Assembly (NCBI RefSeq): GCF_000699445.3
Contig: NC_067200.1
Coordinates: 11,679,256-11,743,255 of the forward strand
Length of the DNA: 64,000 nucleotides
Direction of reading: 5' to 3'
DNA from: Schistosoma haematobium
Taxonomy: Eukaryota > Platyhelminthes > Trematoda > Strigeidida > Schistosomatidae
This document shows positions 49,501 to 63,100 of the stretch, piece after piece (within the stretch, counting starts at the first letter, position 1; the number at the start of each line of letters is the position of its first letter). The notes under the pieces are model-generated. The model had not been told where the DNA came from and did not search any database. It saw only the letters and a program-made list of their open reading frames with translations. The position numbers were made by a program, and so were the translations under genes.

Positions 49501-52500
49501 GGGATCGTGAATACGCACGACTGAGGAGTGCCACAGCAGGACGAAACGGTCGTTCAGCGCTCCCAGGTTTTCAATGGTGGTCTAAAATCAGTCGGTTCAT
49601 GATCTCAATCAAATCGTTCTTTTCTTTCTAACTGACTTTGCTGAATTTATCTATGTTCTTACTTAACCCTTCATTCATTATCTGAGATGAATAACTATCT
49701 CCGTCTGACATAGATTAGACTCCATCAAACTTCATCATGTTATTTTACATATAATAAAAATATTTAGCCATAAACAACACCATACTTGATATTGTTTACT
49801 TATATCTTCCCATTGTTGTTTAGAACTACAACTGATCAGTCTCTTATTGACATATGTACATTCTGTGCGTATTGCCTTGATATTGCCTTAATTCACAAGC
49901 TTTATAAATAAAGATGGATGGTGGCTAGCAGTGGGATCTAGGACGCGTGTTTCGTCCAATTTGGGACTCGTCAGCTGGATGTGCTTGCAGCCCAGAGTTG
50001 ATATTCATCCCGGGACTCGGACCTAATACCGTCCACTTCAAACGCCATCGTTTCATCCATTCAGCTACTAAGCGCTGATGGCCACCTGCTTGTGCAATGG
50101 GGTGAAGTTTTAAATTCAGTTGATATTACTTGCTTGTATTTCTTCATTGTTGTTTAGAACTACAATCGATCAGTCCCTTATTGGTATATGTACATTCTAT
50201 GAGTATTACCTCGATAATGCCCTAATTCACAAGCATTTTAAGCAAAGATGGATATTGGTTAGCAGTGGAATCCAGGACCCATGTTTCATCCTACATGGGA
50301 CTCGTCAGTTGTACATCGAGCTGACAAGTTCTCATCTTGGATTCCATCGCTGACCACCATTTAACTTTACTTATAATATACTTTAAATGAGATGAAAATT
50401 GGCCAAATCTTTAATAAATCAATTCAATATTTTATTCAATCATTTGAACTACTTACTAGTTGACTGAAATTAGTAGAATAGATTTAACCTTAAATGAAAC
50501 TATTCAAGTCAATTAACACATATTAGCCTATTCGTATAGAGTTAGTTTTTCATATTGAAATGGAATGAAGTAAATAATTGAAGGTTTTCACTTAAAATCC
50601 TTTTTATAAACGTTTATATTATAAATACATTACTATAGGCCTTCATATTATTATTATTATTATTATTATTATTAAGTAAACATTAAGTATGTTGTTGATT
50701 AATTAAGCTTTGTCCAATGTAAACAATACAAGTGAAATTTCATTGATCAATATAGAAATACCATATCATTATTCTAGTGTAATGAATGAAGGCTACAATA
50801 GGGTAATTCAATGGATTGGATTAGGTAAAGTCATGTATATATATATATACACCATTGAATATACCATTTGTATATCTTCTATGAACTGGCTCTTATGAAA
50901 CTATATCATTCTGAAATTGTTGTTGTTATGATTACTTGAATTTGTTATATTTTTTCGCTTTTTCTTATAGTTATGTTTCCATTCCGTTAGTTAGAATTCT
51001 ACATTCAATTCATGATATATACTATTTGTATTAGTTCATCATAAGTAGAATACAATAAACTAGTTGAAAATGAATAATTCTATCGACAGTAAATTCATGA
51101 AATCATTGAATTGTTTGCTAAAATCGGTTACTTACTTGTTGGTAGATGCAGACTACTTGGTTTGGGTCCGCGTGACTATCGTAACCAATGGTTGGAGACT
51201 CTTGGTGACATGACTCAGAATCGATCACAATGGCGTCGGTGTATACACTCTCTGTCTTCCATTAAACTAAAAGATTCAAATCGCTTCATATCTTTCTTTC
51301 TACGAACTAATTCTTTCTTCCTGTACTATATCCTTATACACAATCTTTCTTTTATATATTACCACCTCTGAATTAACTACTTTTATGAGTCCGGTGTCCA
51401 TCTTGTTGTGTTAATGAGGTATGGCAACTTAGACCGATGCATATATGTGCCTGGTCCTACGTTGTAGCTGACTGACTGAATAAAATCTGTTAGACTCAAA
51501 GTTTTTCAAATAGAAGAAATAATAGCCATTTGGATTATAAAATTGGAACTATGTGTACAAAAGTAATACCATCAATTGCTTCTCTTATCTTGACTAATAG
51601 TGTGGGGCCCTTTATTTTGTCGTCATTTAGATCGAATGATGTTTGTTGACGGGCTCTCCACTTTAGTGGCCCGGGATCTGACTCCAAGTAGATCGCATGA
51701 ATGATTGTTATCGGTTTGTATATGTCGCCTATCCTCGTATGTCTTTATAGACTTAATCCGCGTTCAGTGTATAGCGGAATTAAATAAGTCAAATAGCGAG
51801 AATGGACCTTTGAATACGTATATTTTGTATACGAAGCGAATGGAATAGGACGAAATAGAACGACGCGCAGTGGAGATGGCGGGTAAGCCAATTCCATTTA
51901 GTCAAGCGTTAATCAATATTTGTAGTCACACAAAAATAAGTTACAGATATATGATGAATAGGATAAGATGTGTACACACATATATGCGCTCATATAAAAA
52001 CAATGAAGATCGAAAAGCGGATAATTAACAAGGTCAAAATATGACTCAAGTAGAATGAATAGAATGGGCTGTCTGAAAGCTAGAATAAGGTATATGAGCT
52101 TAAGATAATACACGACAATACAATGGTAGTCTTAATTACTGAATGAGTTAATTTGACTAATGTACTTACAGACTTTCGAAGAAAACTATTATTGTCTTTG
52201 CTGTTTTTATTCACATATCTCTGTATTATTTTTATCATTATTATTATTATTGATTTAATATGGTTATTGATCTCACGAATACGTGATTAACCTAATTACC
52301 ATTCACTCCACTTTATTACTTCTTGCTAATTTCATATAACTTTACACAACATAAGCAGAGATGGATGGTGGTTATCAGGATTCATGTTGCGCTCTATTTA
52401 GAACTCGTCAACTGGATGTACCTGAATCCGAGTCGATGTCCACTCTGTAACTCGAACTCAGTACCGTTCTCTTCAAACGCCATTGCGTTATCCACGCGCG

Positions 52501-55500
52501 TCCTAGATTCCACTACTATCCACCATCCATTTCTCCTTATAATGCTTATGACTTCGAGCAATATTGAGGCAATCTGAACATGATACACACATGCCAATAA
52601 GAGATTGATCAATTGTTGTCCTAAACATCAATTATAACATCCAAACAACCAATACAAAAATGAATTTATACAAAATAGTCTTCCAGTGGACATTGGATCA
52701 AACTTGTAATCGCATTGTAATTTCTCTTATTCCATCTGGTCTATATTTATTCTAAACATGAATCCCACGAATTTCACTTAGCATATAAGCTGATTAAAGT
52801 TAACATTTCGTATTACTCATTTCAACATGAACGATTTTATTTTATTACAAACAATCTCTAATTCACATGCTGTGGTTTTGAATGAAATACTGTGCCTTGA
52901 ACCTGTTCGATGATAAAAATTCCTTTACTTACTAAACGATTATACACCCTTATTGTGAAATTTCATTGGTAACATTTTGTTCACATCTCAATTTAAACTA
53001 TCACCAAACTGTATCTAGATATTCTTCCCAGTTCAAAATTTACGTTATTTTTTCCAAACTACTAACAAGTAGTTGCACAACCACTGTTAAGAATGTTATG
53101 GACATTACCTATATACAAGGATTTTTATTTTTGTATTTCTACAATATAGCTGATCCAGGGACGCTTGGTTATCCATTATTTATTAATGGTAGTCAATGTA
53201 TGCCAAATTTTGTTCTTCAAAAACAATTTGTCAAATTGGAATCATCTACTGTTGTTGTCGTTGACTATTGTGTAGCTCCGCATGGTTTTATTTATCAAAG
53301 GCATAATAATGTTAAATATAATAAATTCAAACAATTCTGTTTATTTCTTGTTGGTAAAACAATGTATTGCCCAGCAGGTAAGAGAATCACATGTACACAT
53401 TTGTTTATTTGAAACTAACTTGATAAAATCGACTCATGTTACGAATAAAATTCATAAGACTAGTATTGGCTTAGATTTGTTGATCAATTACTTTGATAAC
53501 CGTTATTATATAAAACCTAACGGTGTTTAAAATCAGAAGGGAATAAGTAGGGGCCACTACAGTTAATCAGCGGATAGCACAGATCACAAAGCTACAAGCA
53601 CCTCGAGTAAGTTTGAAGCAGAGAGACGAATGTGTGTTCGAGAGCAGATACAGTGGCAAATTTATAGTCAAATTTAATAAGGCGCAGCTTGTCAAAGCAG
53701 AGGTGAATAATAGGACTCGAGTACATATGTACAGAGAAAAGATAATAATTTATCAAGCGATTTCAAAGCTATCAACATTGTCTATTAAGTAAGTTAGTAA
53801 AAGGGGATTAAACAAAATTGACCATAATCGAAATTGGTTGTAGGAGAGTTGCTATAGTCTTATGGTGATACGTTTAATGTGATTGATATAAATTATTAAC
53901 GATAAATATGAGACCCCCCAACAGTGCACGTCCACAACCCCGCACAAGATATATATATATAACGACTGGGAAGAGTTGGAAAGGATTGCCCAGGTTACAG
54001 TTGGATGGAGAATGCTGGTGAGCGGCCTATGCTCCATTGAGAGTAACAAGCGTAAGTAAGTAAGAAAGTAAGTGAGTAAGTAAGTAATATATAGGTCAAA
54101 TACCTTCTGAGATCCATGGTTCTAAATAAATTTTTTTTCATTTTGGTAACAAATTGATAAGTTATAACACTAATGATCAGTAGTGTACTTTCAATTGTGT
54201 TGTGACATTAGTTATTATAATACAACTAATTGTTAGATACATACGATTTACAAAACCATACATTCACTTTTCTATTAGAATTATTTAAGGAAAATTCGTT
54301 TTTTAAAAGTTATCATCTTAATTAATTTCCCGTGAACGGGATTGTGGATGCGCACTACTGAGGAGACCCATATATTAGGACGAAACGGCCGTTTAGTACT
54401 TGATGGTTTAGCTTCGATTGATTGATGAATTCAATCATTAAATTACTATAGTCTCCACAACTTCCCCCCCCTTTCTGATAATTCATTCAAATTTAATTCG
54501 TAAATCATAGTTTGTTATCATATATATTAAAATTATTGAATTGATTACATTAACAGGTTTTATGCGTACTAGACGATTTCAACCAAGTTTAGAATTTATT
54601 GGTCATCTCTCTGGTCCAACGGCATGGAGACCAACATTTGATAATATCTTACAAATAATTACTTGTTGTGTAAAACCTGAATTTTGGACTAATTCTACAC
54701 GAACTCCATATATATCTATTGAAAAAGTTTCACAATATAAAGGAGACTATGGCGCTAGTACCAGTAACAATAATAATAATAATAATAATGGTAAAGAAGC
54801 ACAAGAGTTACGTAATATAGAAACGACTATATCACCTTTTACAACTGAAGATGAAGATTGGTTTTATTTAAAACCACGGCGTAGAATAACAGTTGGTGAT
54901 TTCTTTCCATTACGTCGTCGTAAATGGATAACAAGATGGAAACGTTCTATTTTTGAAAATTATACAGATGATAATGTTGCATCAGAAATAACAAATTCTG
55001 ATTCTTTATCATCATCATCATCATCTTCTTCTTCTTCTTCCTTAACATCGTCATCTATAACATCATTGTACAATCCAGAAACTTCATATATTCCACAATC
55101 TACAGTACTGGACCCACCGTTATTTGTTTCTATTTATCAATGTCCACCAGTTAAAGGAACAAATCGACTTGTTGCACCATTGTTTCGTAATGTTCTTCCT
55201 GATGAAACACTTAGTGATGTACTACAAAATTTATTTCCTGAAATAAGTTGTGAATATCGTGAAGCTAAATCTGAATTTATACCAAACGCTGAAACTCGAA
55301 GTGAGTATTATTACCATTATTTCTATTATCACATTAATTTTATTTCTCGTCGGATTCAACATAACGTTTTTTTCACATTGAATTGATTGAATGACTGTTA
55401 TATCTAGAAGGTTGTTCTTGATATACCGCGTATAACGTGAGCATCAGAACGCCAGAACCCTTCCTAGTCGCAATGAGAAGACAGAAGACTAATGAAAGAA

Positions 55501-55904
55501 ATGTTATTCCCAGTCAGTATCAATTATAGTACAAAGTTGTCAGGTATTTATAGTTTTTAGTAAGAACGAAATCATTATTGCAGTCCTCCAGTCCGCATAC
55601 AGGGGGTTATTAGCATTTTCTAATCGGGAAGCTACACGTAGGGATTCTAGAATATTCTTCCAAAAGGTGATTGGATGGAATATCTTCGGCTCCTTCTGAG
55701 CCTCCTACAGCTTCCTAGCGTTCACCCGTGGTTCGTCGTCACAATGACATTTATTAATGATCAAAATGTAATGGTTAAATTGATTATATGTTCTAGTGTT
55801 TGTTACCGTACTGTAAACCAACATCAAATTAACATTAAGTCGAGTTATACGTAGAAATGATCAATAAAATAGGGATAGGTCAGTATGACACCAAAGTACT
55901 GAGA

Positions 55905-55942
<38 letters not shown>

Positions 55943-58900
55943 GCCTGTTACTTCCAATAGAGCATAGGCTGCCGACCGGCGTTCTTCAACCCACTCTGTC
56001 ATGAGCCTTCCTTCCTGATTCTATCCAATTCTCGTTCATTCGTTTAATGTCTCTCTTCATTTTTCCACGTCATGTGTTCTTGGGTCTTCCTCTTCTCCTT
56101 TGGTATTGAGGATTCCAAATCAGGGCTTGTCTTGTCATGTAGTTGGATGCTTTCCTCAATGTGTGTCCTATCCACATACAGCACTTCTTACTCATTTCTT
56201 CCTCCACTCGAATCTGCTTTGTTCTCTCCCACAGTAGGTTGTTGCTCATAGTGTCTGACCAACGGATCCGGAGTATTTTGCATAGACAACTGTTGATAAA
56301 CACTTGTATCTTCTGAATGACGGTTTTCATAGTTCCCGAGGTTTCTGCCTCATACAGTAGAACTGTCTTGATATTTTTGTTGAATATTCTGACTTTGGTA
56401 TTGGTTGATAGTTGCTTCGAGTTCCAGATGTTCTTCAACTGCAGATATTCTGTTCTTGCTTTGCCGATCCGCGCCTTCACATCTGCATCAGATCCATAGT
56501 GCTCATCAATGATTCTGCCTAGATATGTAATTGTTTTTACATTCTCCAAAGCTTCTCTATCAAGTGTGATTTGACTAGTGCATGTTGTGTTGTATTGGAG
56601 AATCTTGCTTTTCCCTTTGTGTATATTGAGACCTATTGCTGCTTAGGCTGCTACTATTCTGGTCATCTTCTCCTGCATTTGTTGTTGCGTGTGCGTTGAG
56701 TGTACTGAAAAACTGATCAGTAATAATAGTAATGATAACAATAATAATAATAATAGTGGAAACTATCTTTCCAGTAATAAACTCGAACACTCATACTATG
56801 ACGTATTACATGAAATACGGTAAGTGGAATTTTATAAAGTCTGTTTTGTTTTGTTCAGGTCACTCCATACATGCAGTTCATTGAATACAATCTCCAAACG
56901 GCTAAAATTTCAACACAATGCACTCGATATCAAGATACACTGAAACTTGATTTAAAGAATCCTGTTAACATAAAATGATAAAACAAAAATGCGATCAACC
57001 ACTGATCGATATTCAATCAATAAAAAGTTGGATCCACTTCTTCAACTACTGAATAATTCGAAAATAATAAAAAATTGCAATAGTAGTATATTTATCGAGG
57101 ACTTCTTTGATAAGGAAGGATAGGAGTTGAATTAGGACACATATTTATGTTTATTTAGGTGTAACATAGGCCAATCAGTGATGTGAATTACCTTGGATGT
57201 TTTTACAGAGATTTCTTGTAATTCGAAAGAATCCTCATCCTTGATACTAGATGAAACTTACGCTTCAGCAAAATCTAACTGAAGAGTAATATTGCTAGCT
57301 ATTGGTTATTGAATCAGTGACTCATTGACATTTCGTGCTCGTCAGTAAACATATAACTTTGGTCGAAGTATAGTGAACTAAAGACCTTGAGCGACTTATC
57401 AGTCAATCAGAGGACACTGCTCAGTTTAAGAAAAAACAAGTAACAATACAAACCAATGAAACAACAGTTGAATAACAGCTTTAATCTGAATAATTAATCG
57501 TCAAATATCAAATTACTAGCTCATAGAGTTTTCGTCACTAATCAACATCAGTTATCATGCAAAATGGTTTGTGCTAGGTATTAATAAGTTAAGTTGATGT
57601 TTTGAGTTGGGTTTACATATTAAGGCCAGTGTTTTCAACACACAGCCTTCGACTTAAAGATCTGATCCACAAGGCAATGGAGATGCAGTCCCATGATAGC
57701 CGTTGACCAATAATTGGTTCATATGCCATTTGTTCCTTCAGGACCCTCGAGCCCATGTGCACCACTGGTTTGGATCAGGGTCTTCCAACTACTTTACGAA
57801 GATCCTCCATATCCATCAACCCGGTTAAAGCTCCAGACGTTCGCTTTCCGTCCTCTCACTTTCGTGAACAACATCCCCGCCTCGAGAAGGCAGAGAGTAG
57901 GACTTCTCTGTCAGTTGTTGTATGCACGTGGCCATATGAGAGCATTTCGAGAGGGAGAGCTGACTCCCTTCACTATCGCAAGAATATTGTCTAGCCTCAA
58001 TAAACACTCTTGATAATGCAGTGAACTGTACCAAGTACTTTAACAAACACCTAAGAAGCAGGTTTGTTTGACAATTTTGCTTAAGTACCATCTTAAACTT
58101 ACTTTTCAGTTCCTTAACATGTTTTTTTATTGATTTAAAGCGTTTCAAGAACCAAATATTGCCAAGGTTTACTTCGTTAATAATAATATGAAAGCTATCT
58201 ATCATTCGGCTTCAAATTTCTCCCAAAAACACATAAGACGTTATCATAGTCCTTATTGATTAACTCAAGGCCGTCAGTATATTATACTTTTACGTAATTT
58301 CTATTATTGTATCCTGTATGACTCTCATAAGTGAATACTACTATTGAACAGCTTCTTAACTTCAATGCTTTTCCAGTTATCATCATTTCATGATGAAAAT
58401 TAATCTAGAATGCTTAAAATTGTTAATACTTTAGTTACCTAGTACAAATTATGATTTCGATTAGATGTAGAACAGAAATAGTAATGAAGTAGGAGATGGA
58501 TAGCATTATAAATCATTATAGCTGAGCAATAGACTAACCCCTAGGATTGCTGGATCATATTACTTGATCACATGATTTGCTCGATCTAATTTGTCGACGA
58601 ATGATCAAGAAATAATAATGGATCACAATCAGTGCATATTAATAAACAGTACAACAAGCTTAACAAACGAAGTGAAATAGGTTTTACAAATAAATATATC
58701 AGAAGGGTTTTTGTGAATATTATAGTAACTTTAATGTCTGAGATCATGAGTCAATTGAAACTAGACCACCGTGGAAAACCTGGAAACACTCGATGGCCGT
58801 TTCGTAAAGTGCTTCCAGGCTTTCCATGGTGGTCTAGCTTCAATTGACTTATGATCTCAACCATTGAAAAATAAATATTCAGTATAAATGTATTAATCTA

Positions 58901-60065
58901 TCATTGTTAGCTAACAAATTATATCTTACTATTTATTATATTTTTAGTCAGTCAATTAGCTCTTCTTATTAATGAACCAACATGTCCAGTTGGTTTTGTT
59001 AAAACACAAATCTCTCGACGAGTTGTATTTATTCTTGGTACAAGTATTAGTTTATGTTGGTCAGTTTCAAATCGTTACAAATTAGACACAACAACAAATA
59101 GAAATCAATTACCGATTGGAAATTATTGTTTAGTAACAGATCATTCATTGGATAATGTAAAATCGAATTATTTACAAGAAACTGATAAAGATAAACGTTA
59201 CAACTATAAATGTCCACAAGGTAATATTACAAATATTAACATTAAATGTCTTTATCTTTAAGAAAATATGCACAATTAACCATAAACTGTTTATAAGCTA
59301 AGATGGATAGTGGAATCAAGGACGCGCGTTCTGTTCTATTTGGCACTCGTCAGCTGGATGTACCTGCATCTCAGAGTTGATGTTCACTCTGGGACTCGAA
59401 CTCAGTACCGTTCACTTCAAATGCCATCACGTTATTCACTTAGCTACTGGGTTCTGATAGCCATCTGCTTGTGCAACGGGGTGAAGTTGTATTCACTATA
59501 AATCTTTGCTTATAAAGCTTGTGACTTCAGGTAATATTGAGGCAGTTTGCACAGGATGCATATATGCCAACAAGAGACTGATCAATTGCAGTCCTAGATA
59601 ACAATCGGAAGATAAAAGTAAACAAGTGAACATAAACTGCTTAGTTTTGATATTTTACAAGACCGACACAAACATTGTCTACCAGTACGATGTTTATTTG
59701 TAAAACGATCTGTATTTATCCCTCTACTATTATTTGTGACTTAAACTAACCATACATACATTTAGAGAGAATGCCTATATCATGTTTGTAAATGAAAATT
59801 GTGGTACTTGTTTAAGCTTTCCACAGCAACGGATTCAAGTTTTTAGGGTTTGCGTTTTAGTATGAACATCAAATTTGAGATTCAGGTGTATTTTAGCTGA
59901 TAAATCTTATATAAGAAGAAACGTGCATCTTCAATACCATTGCTAGCTGCAGTTTACAAAATAATCAAAACTCAAGTTTGTAAGTGGTATTAAAGCAGTT
60001 ATTTAATATTTTTGCATATCAACAGAGACTGATCAAATTTCAGTCTTGAATTTCAACAATACAAA

Positions 60066-60115
<50 letters not shown>

Positions 60116-63100
60116 ACCTGGAAGCACTAGACGGCCGTTTCGTCCTAGTATTGGACTCTTCAGCAGTGTTCATACACGAGTCCATTCGCGAGATTGAAAC
60201 CCAGGACCTTCGGTCTCGCGCGCGAACGTTTAACCTCTAATTTGCACTATAACTGGATGAGTGATCATTGATACAAACGAAAATAAAATAATAATAATAG
60301 GCTTCATGTAACTTGCAGGTAGTTAATGAAAGTCAAATGTTGATAATAATCATTAAATAAATGCTTCTTCATCATTATAATGAAAAGATACATTGACAAA
60401 ACAAATTTAACATATGAGGGTAGAGGTTTATTTTGTTAGAAACGCCCGATTTGTTTAAGTGTTTTTTAAAATAATAGTTTAAGTTGTCTGAATAATGTTT
60501 GAGAATAAACAAGAATACGATTATTTGAATAGTAGAAGTGTGCATGAAATTCTCTTAAGCCGACAGAATCAGAAACTATCAGGTTTATTTTGTGTATTTT
60601 AACACATAAACATTGGTACAAAGGGGTATCAAATATATATGCGCCACACAATTACAATGAGGCCAGTAATACGTATAATCGATTTGTGTATTGGCTCTGG
60701 TACTGTCTGGGTGCCTAACCTAAAGCAGACGGTTTTCTTAGGGGGCCACACCTCGAGCCTTTAACCTAAAGGTCTACTCCATAGGCAGTGAAGCAACGTA
60801 AGGACATGCAGTTCCATGGTAGCCGGTAACCAACAATAGGTTCATACGCCATTTGTTCCCTCAGGATCCTGGAGCCCATGTGCACCATTGGTTTGAAATG
60901 AGGGTTTTCCAACTCCCCTAGGTGGGCTCTCCATGTCCACCAACCCGGTTAAAGAGCCGGACATTCGCTTTTCGTCCTCTCAATTTCGTAAAAAACAGTA
61001 ATGCTGCGAGAAGGCATTAAGTAGGACTACCCAAACAGTAGCTGTATACGCGTGGTTATGTGAGAGAATTTCGCGACATGGAGTGAACTCTCTTCACGTT
61101 CGACTGTACCAGGGCATTTTGGAGGTCGCTTTAATTCTGTTTTATATATTATCATAATCTAAATTCTCTTTAGTTAATATACCCATTTCATTATTATTTA
61201 CTTTCGTTAGGTTTACGACAAAATGAAATCAATTTTGTACAAGTTGGTTATCGTTTAAAATTGTGTTGTTCTGTAAATTCACTAGCAAATTTTACTGATT
61301 ATGAAGATGATACTAAATTAGATAAAATTAATTATCAAGCCCCATTAGGAATTACATCACCATTTGCTATAATACAAAATGGTCCAACATGTCCAACATT
61401 TTATTCAGGCAATGTTAAATTAACAGTAGTACAGGTAAGTGAAATGAAGTGAATTATTAATCTATTATTAGAAAATGGGTTTTGTGTAGATTGCAGTAAT
61501 TTAATAGTTGAATTTATGAGTTTATTCAAACAAGACCACTGTGGAAAACTTAGAAGGATCGAGTGGCCATTTCACCTTTGTACGAGACTGCTCAGCAGTG
61601 CACATTCACGGTCCCACAAGCTGGACAGCGAACCCAGGACGTTCGATCTCGCACACGAACGTTTAACCTCTGAACCGCTGAGCCGGCTGGCATCCAATTG
61701 TGGTAATGTCTAACTTCAACCAATCCATAAAATTGAGTCACCGTTCAATATTTCTTCTGTGAGTCACTGCCTCACAACAGACACGGTTGAATTCAACTGG
61801 TCTATGACGAAAAGGATAAAGATTCTGTGTAATTACTTGGAAATGACATTTGTGAGTTGATTCGACCTTTTTTTCGAATAGATCTACAAAAGTACTCACT
61901 TTCATTTACTGAGGACTATAAAGATCTTTAAAATTTTGAATGTCTTCACAGTGGTCAATGCAAAATTGTTAGTATTTTCACATGCTTTTACCGAGAATCA
62001 TTCAATAAAACACTTTACGGTTTGAAAAAGGTCTCAGGTTTGCTTGATTTCCTTTGATTACTGAATAAAATACTTTTACAATTTATTCCAAATTATAGTA
62101 TAATCGTCCAATTCCTCGTCCATATGGTGATCAAATTGAATTAATTGGACCAGATAATCCAGTTAAGTTAGATGGAATACCAAACATAATCATCTGTCAA
62201 TATTTAAATCAAGAAAGTAAGTTATCCCGAAATCATCGTTTCGTTAAGTTATCGATTTTAGCTTTATTGAATTTCATTGCTTTGTATCAAAAACTGAGTC
62301 AAGTTAGACAACCGTTGAAAACTAGTAAAATTTTACACCTTAGCATGGAATTAATCAACAAATATTATCTTAAGTCCCACTTAGAATTGAACTCAGGACC
62401 TCTAGAACCCTTGTCCTGAGTTTTAGAACTTGGACTTACTTACTTTCCTTTGGCCTTCAGGACTCCATGTGAGGACTTGCCTTGTGACGCAGTTAGGTGC
62501 TTTCCTCCGCCTGGAGCCCCTCTGGGGCTACTGCCGGTTCCAAGCCCGTATGGAGGGGGAGGGTTGGGCATGGGACTAGCGACCACATCCCGTAGAAAAC
62601 CAACTCGCTAAAAAACGCTAACCAGAAAAAAATATCGAAATTGGAAGCAGTAAACAAATGTTTTTTCGTTGTATGAGCCTGATTATTAGTACTTAACCAT
62701 GAGTTAAAGTATTGAAAATAATCACTAGTGGGAGTGTACTGGTTTTGTGAATGGATGTTCAAAAAAAGTTTTGCTCTTTGATGCCTGAGTCTCAATAGTT
62801 TTGATGCATCAAGATGGGATAACTTGCTATTGGTTAATAAATGGAAACAGAAATGACCAGCCTCATCAAATATGAGGTTAGACATCAACACCATTGGATC
62901 TCGACTCATTAGTTTAGAGATTATATGTTCACGAGCGGCAATAAAGGTCCTGGGTTTGATTCCCATGTGAGGGGTTGTGTATGCGTATTGCTGAGGAGTC
63001 CCATACTGCGACGAAATGGCCGACCAGTGCTTCTAGGGTTCCAGTGGTGGTCTAACTTGTATTGGTTCATGATTTCAATGAAACGATGTTTTAGTAAATA

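Larger units (their letters stand above)
46836..50707. other. Kringle-gene intron 3: rest of content
   Basis: 46.84-47.97 and 48.4-49.43 kb show no recognisable element or exon. An (ATT)n run lies just upstream of exon 4 (50651-50673). Confidence 0.45.

Noticed and set aside
23015..60169. Regularly similar short repeats considered as CRISPR
   Set aside because: Copies are kilobases apart, in both orientations, and explained by hammerhead SINE families in a eukaryotic genome.
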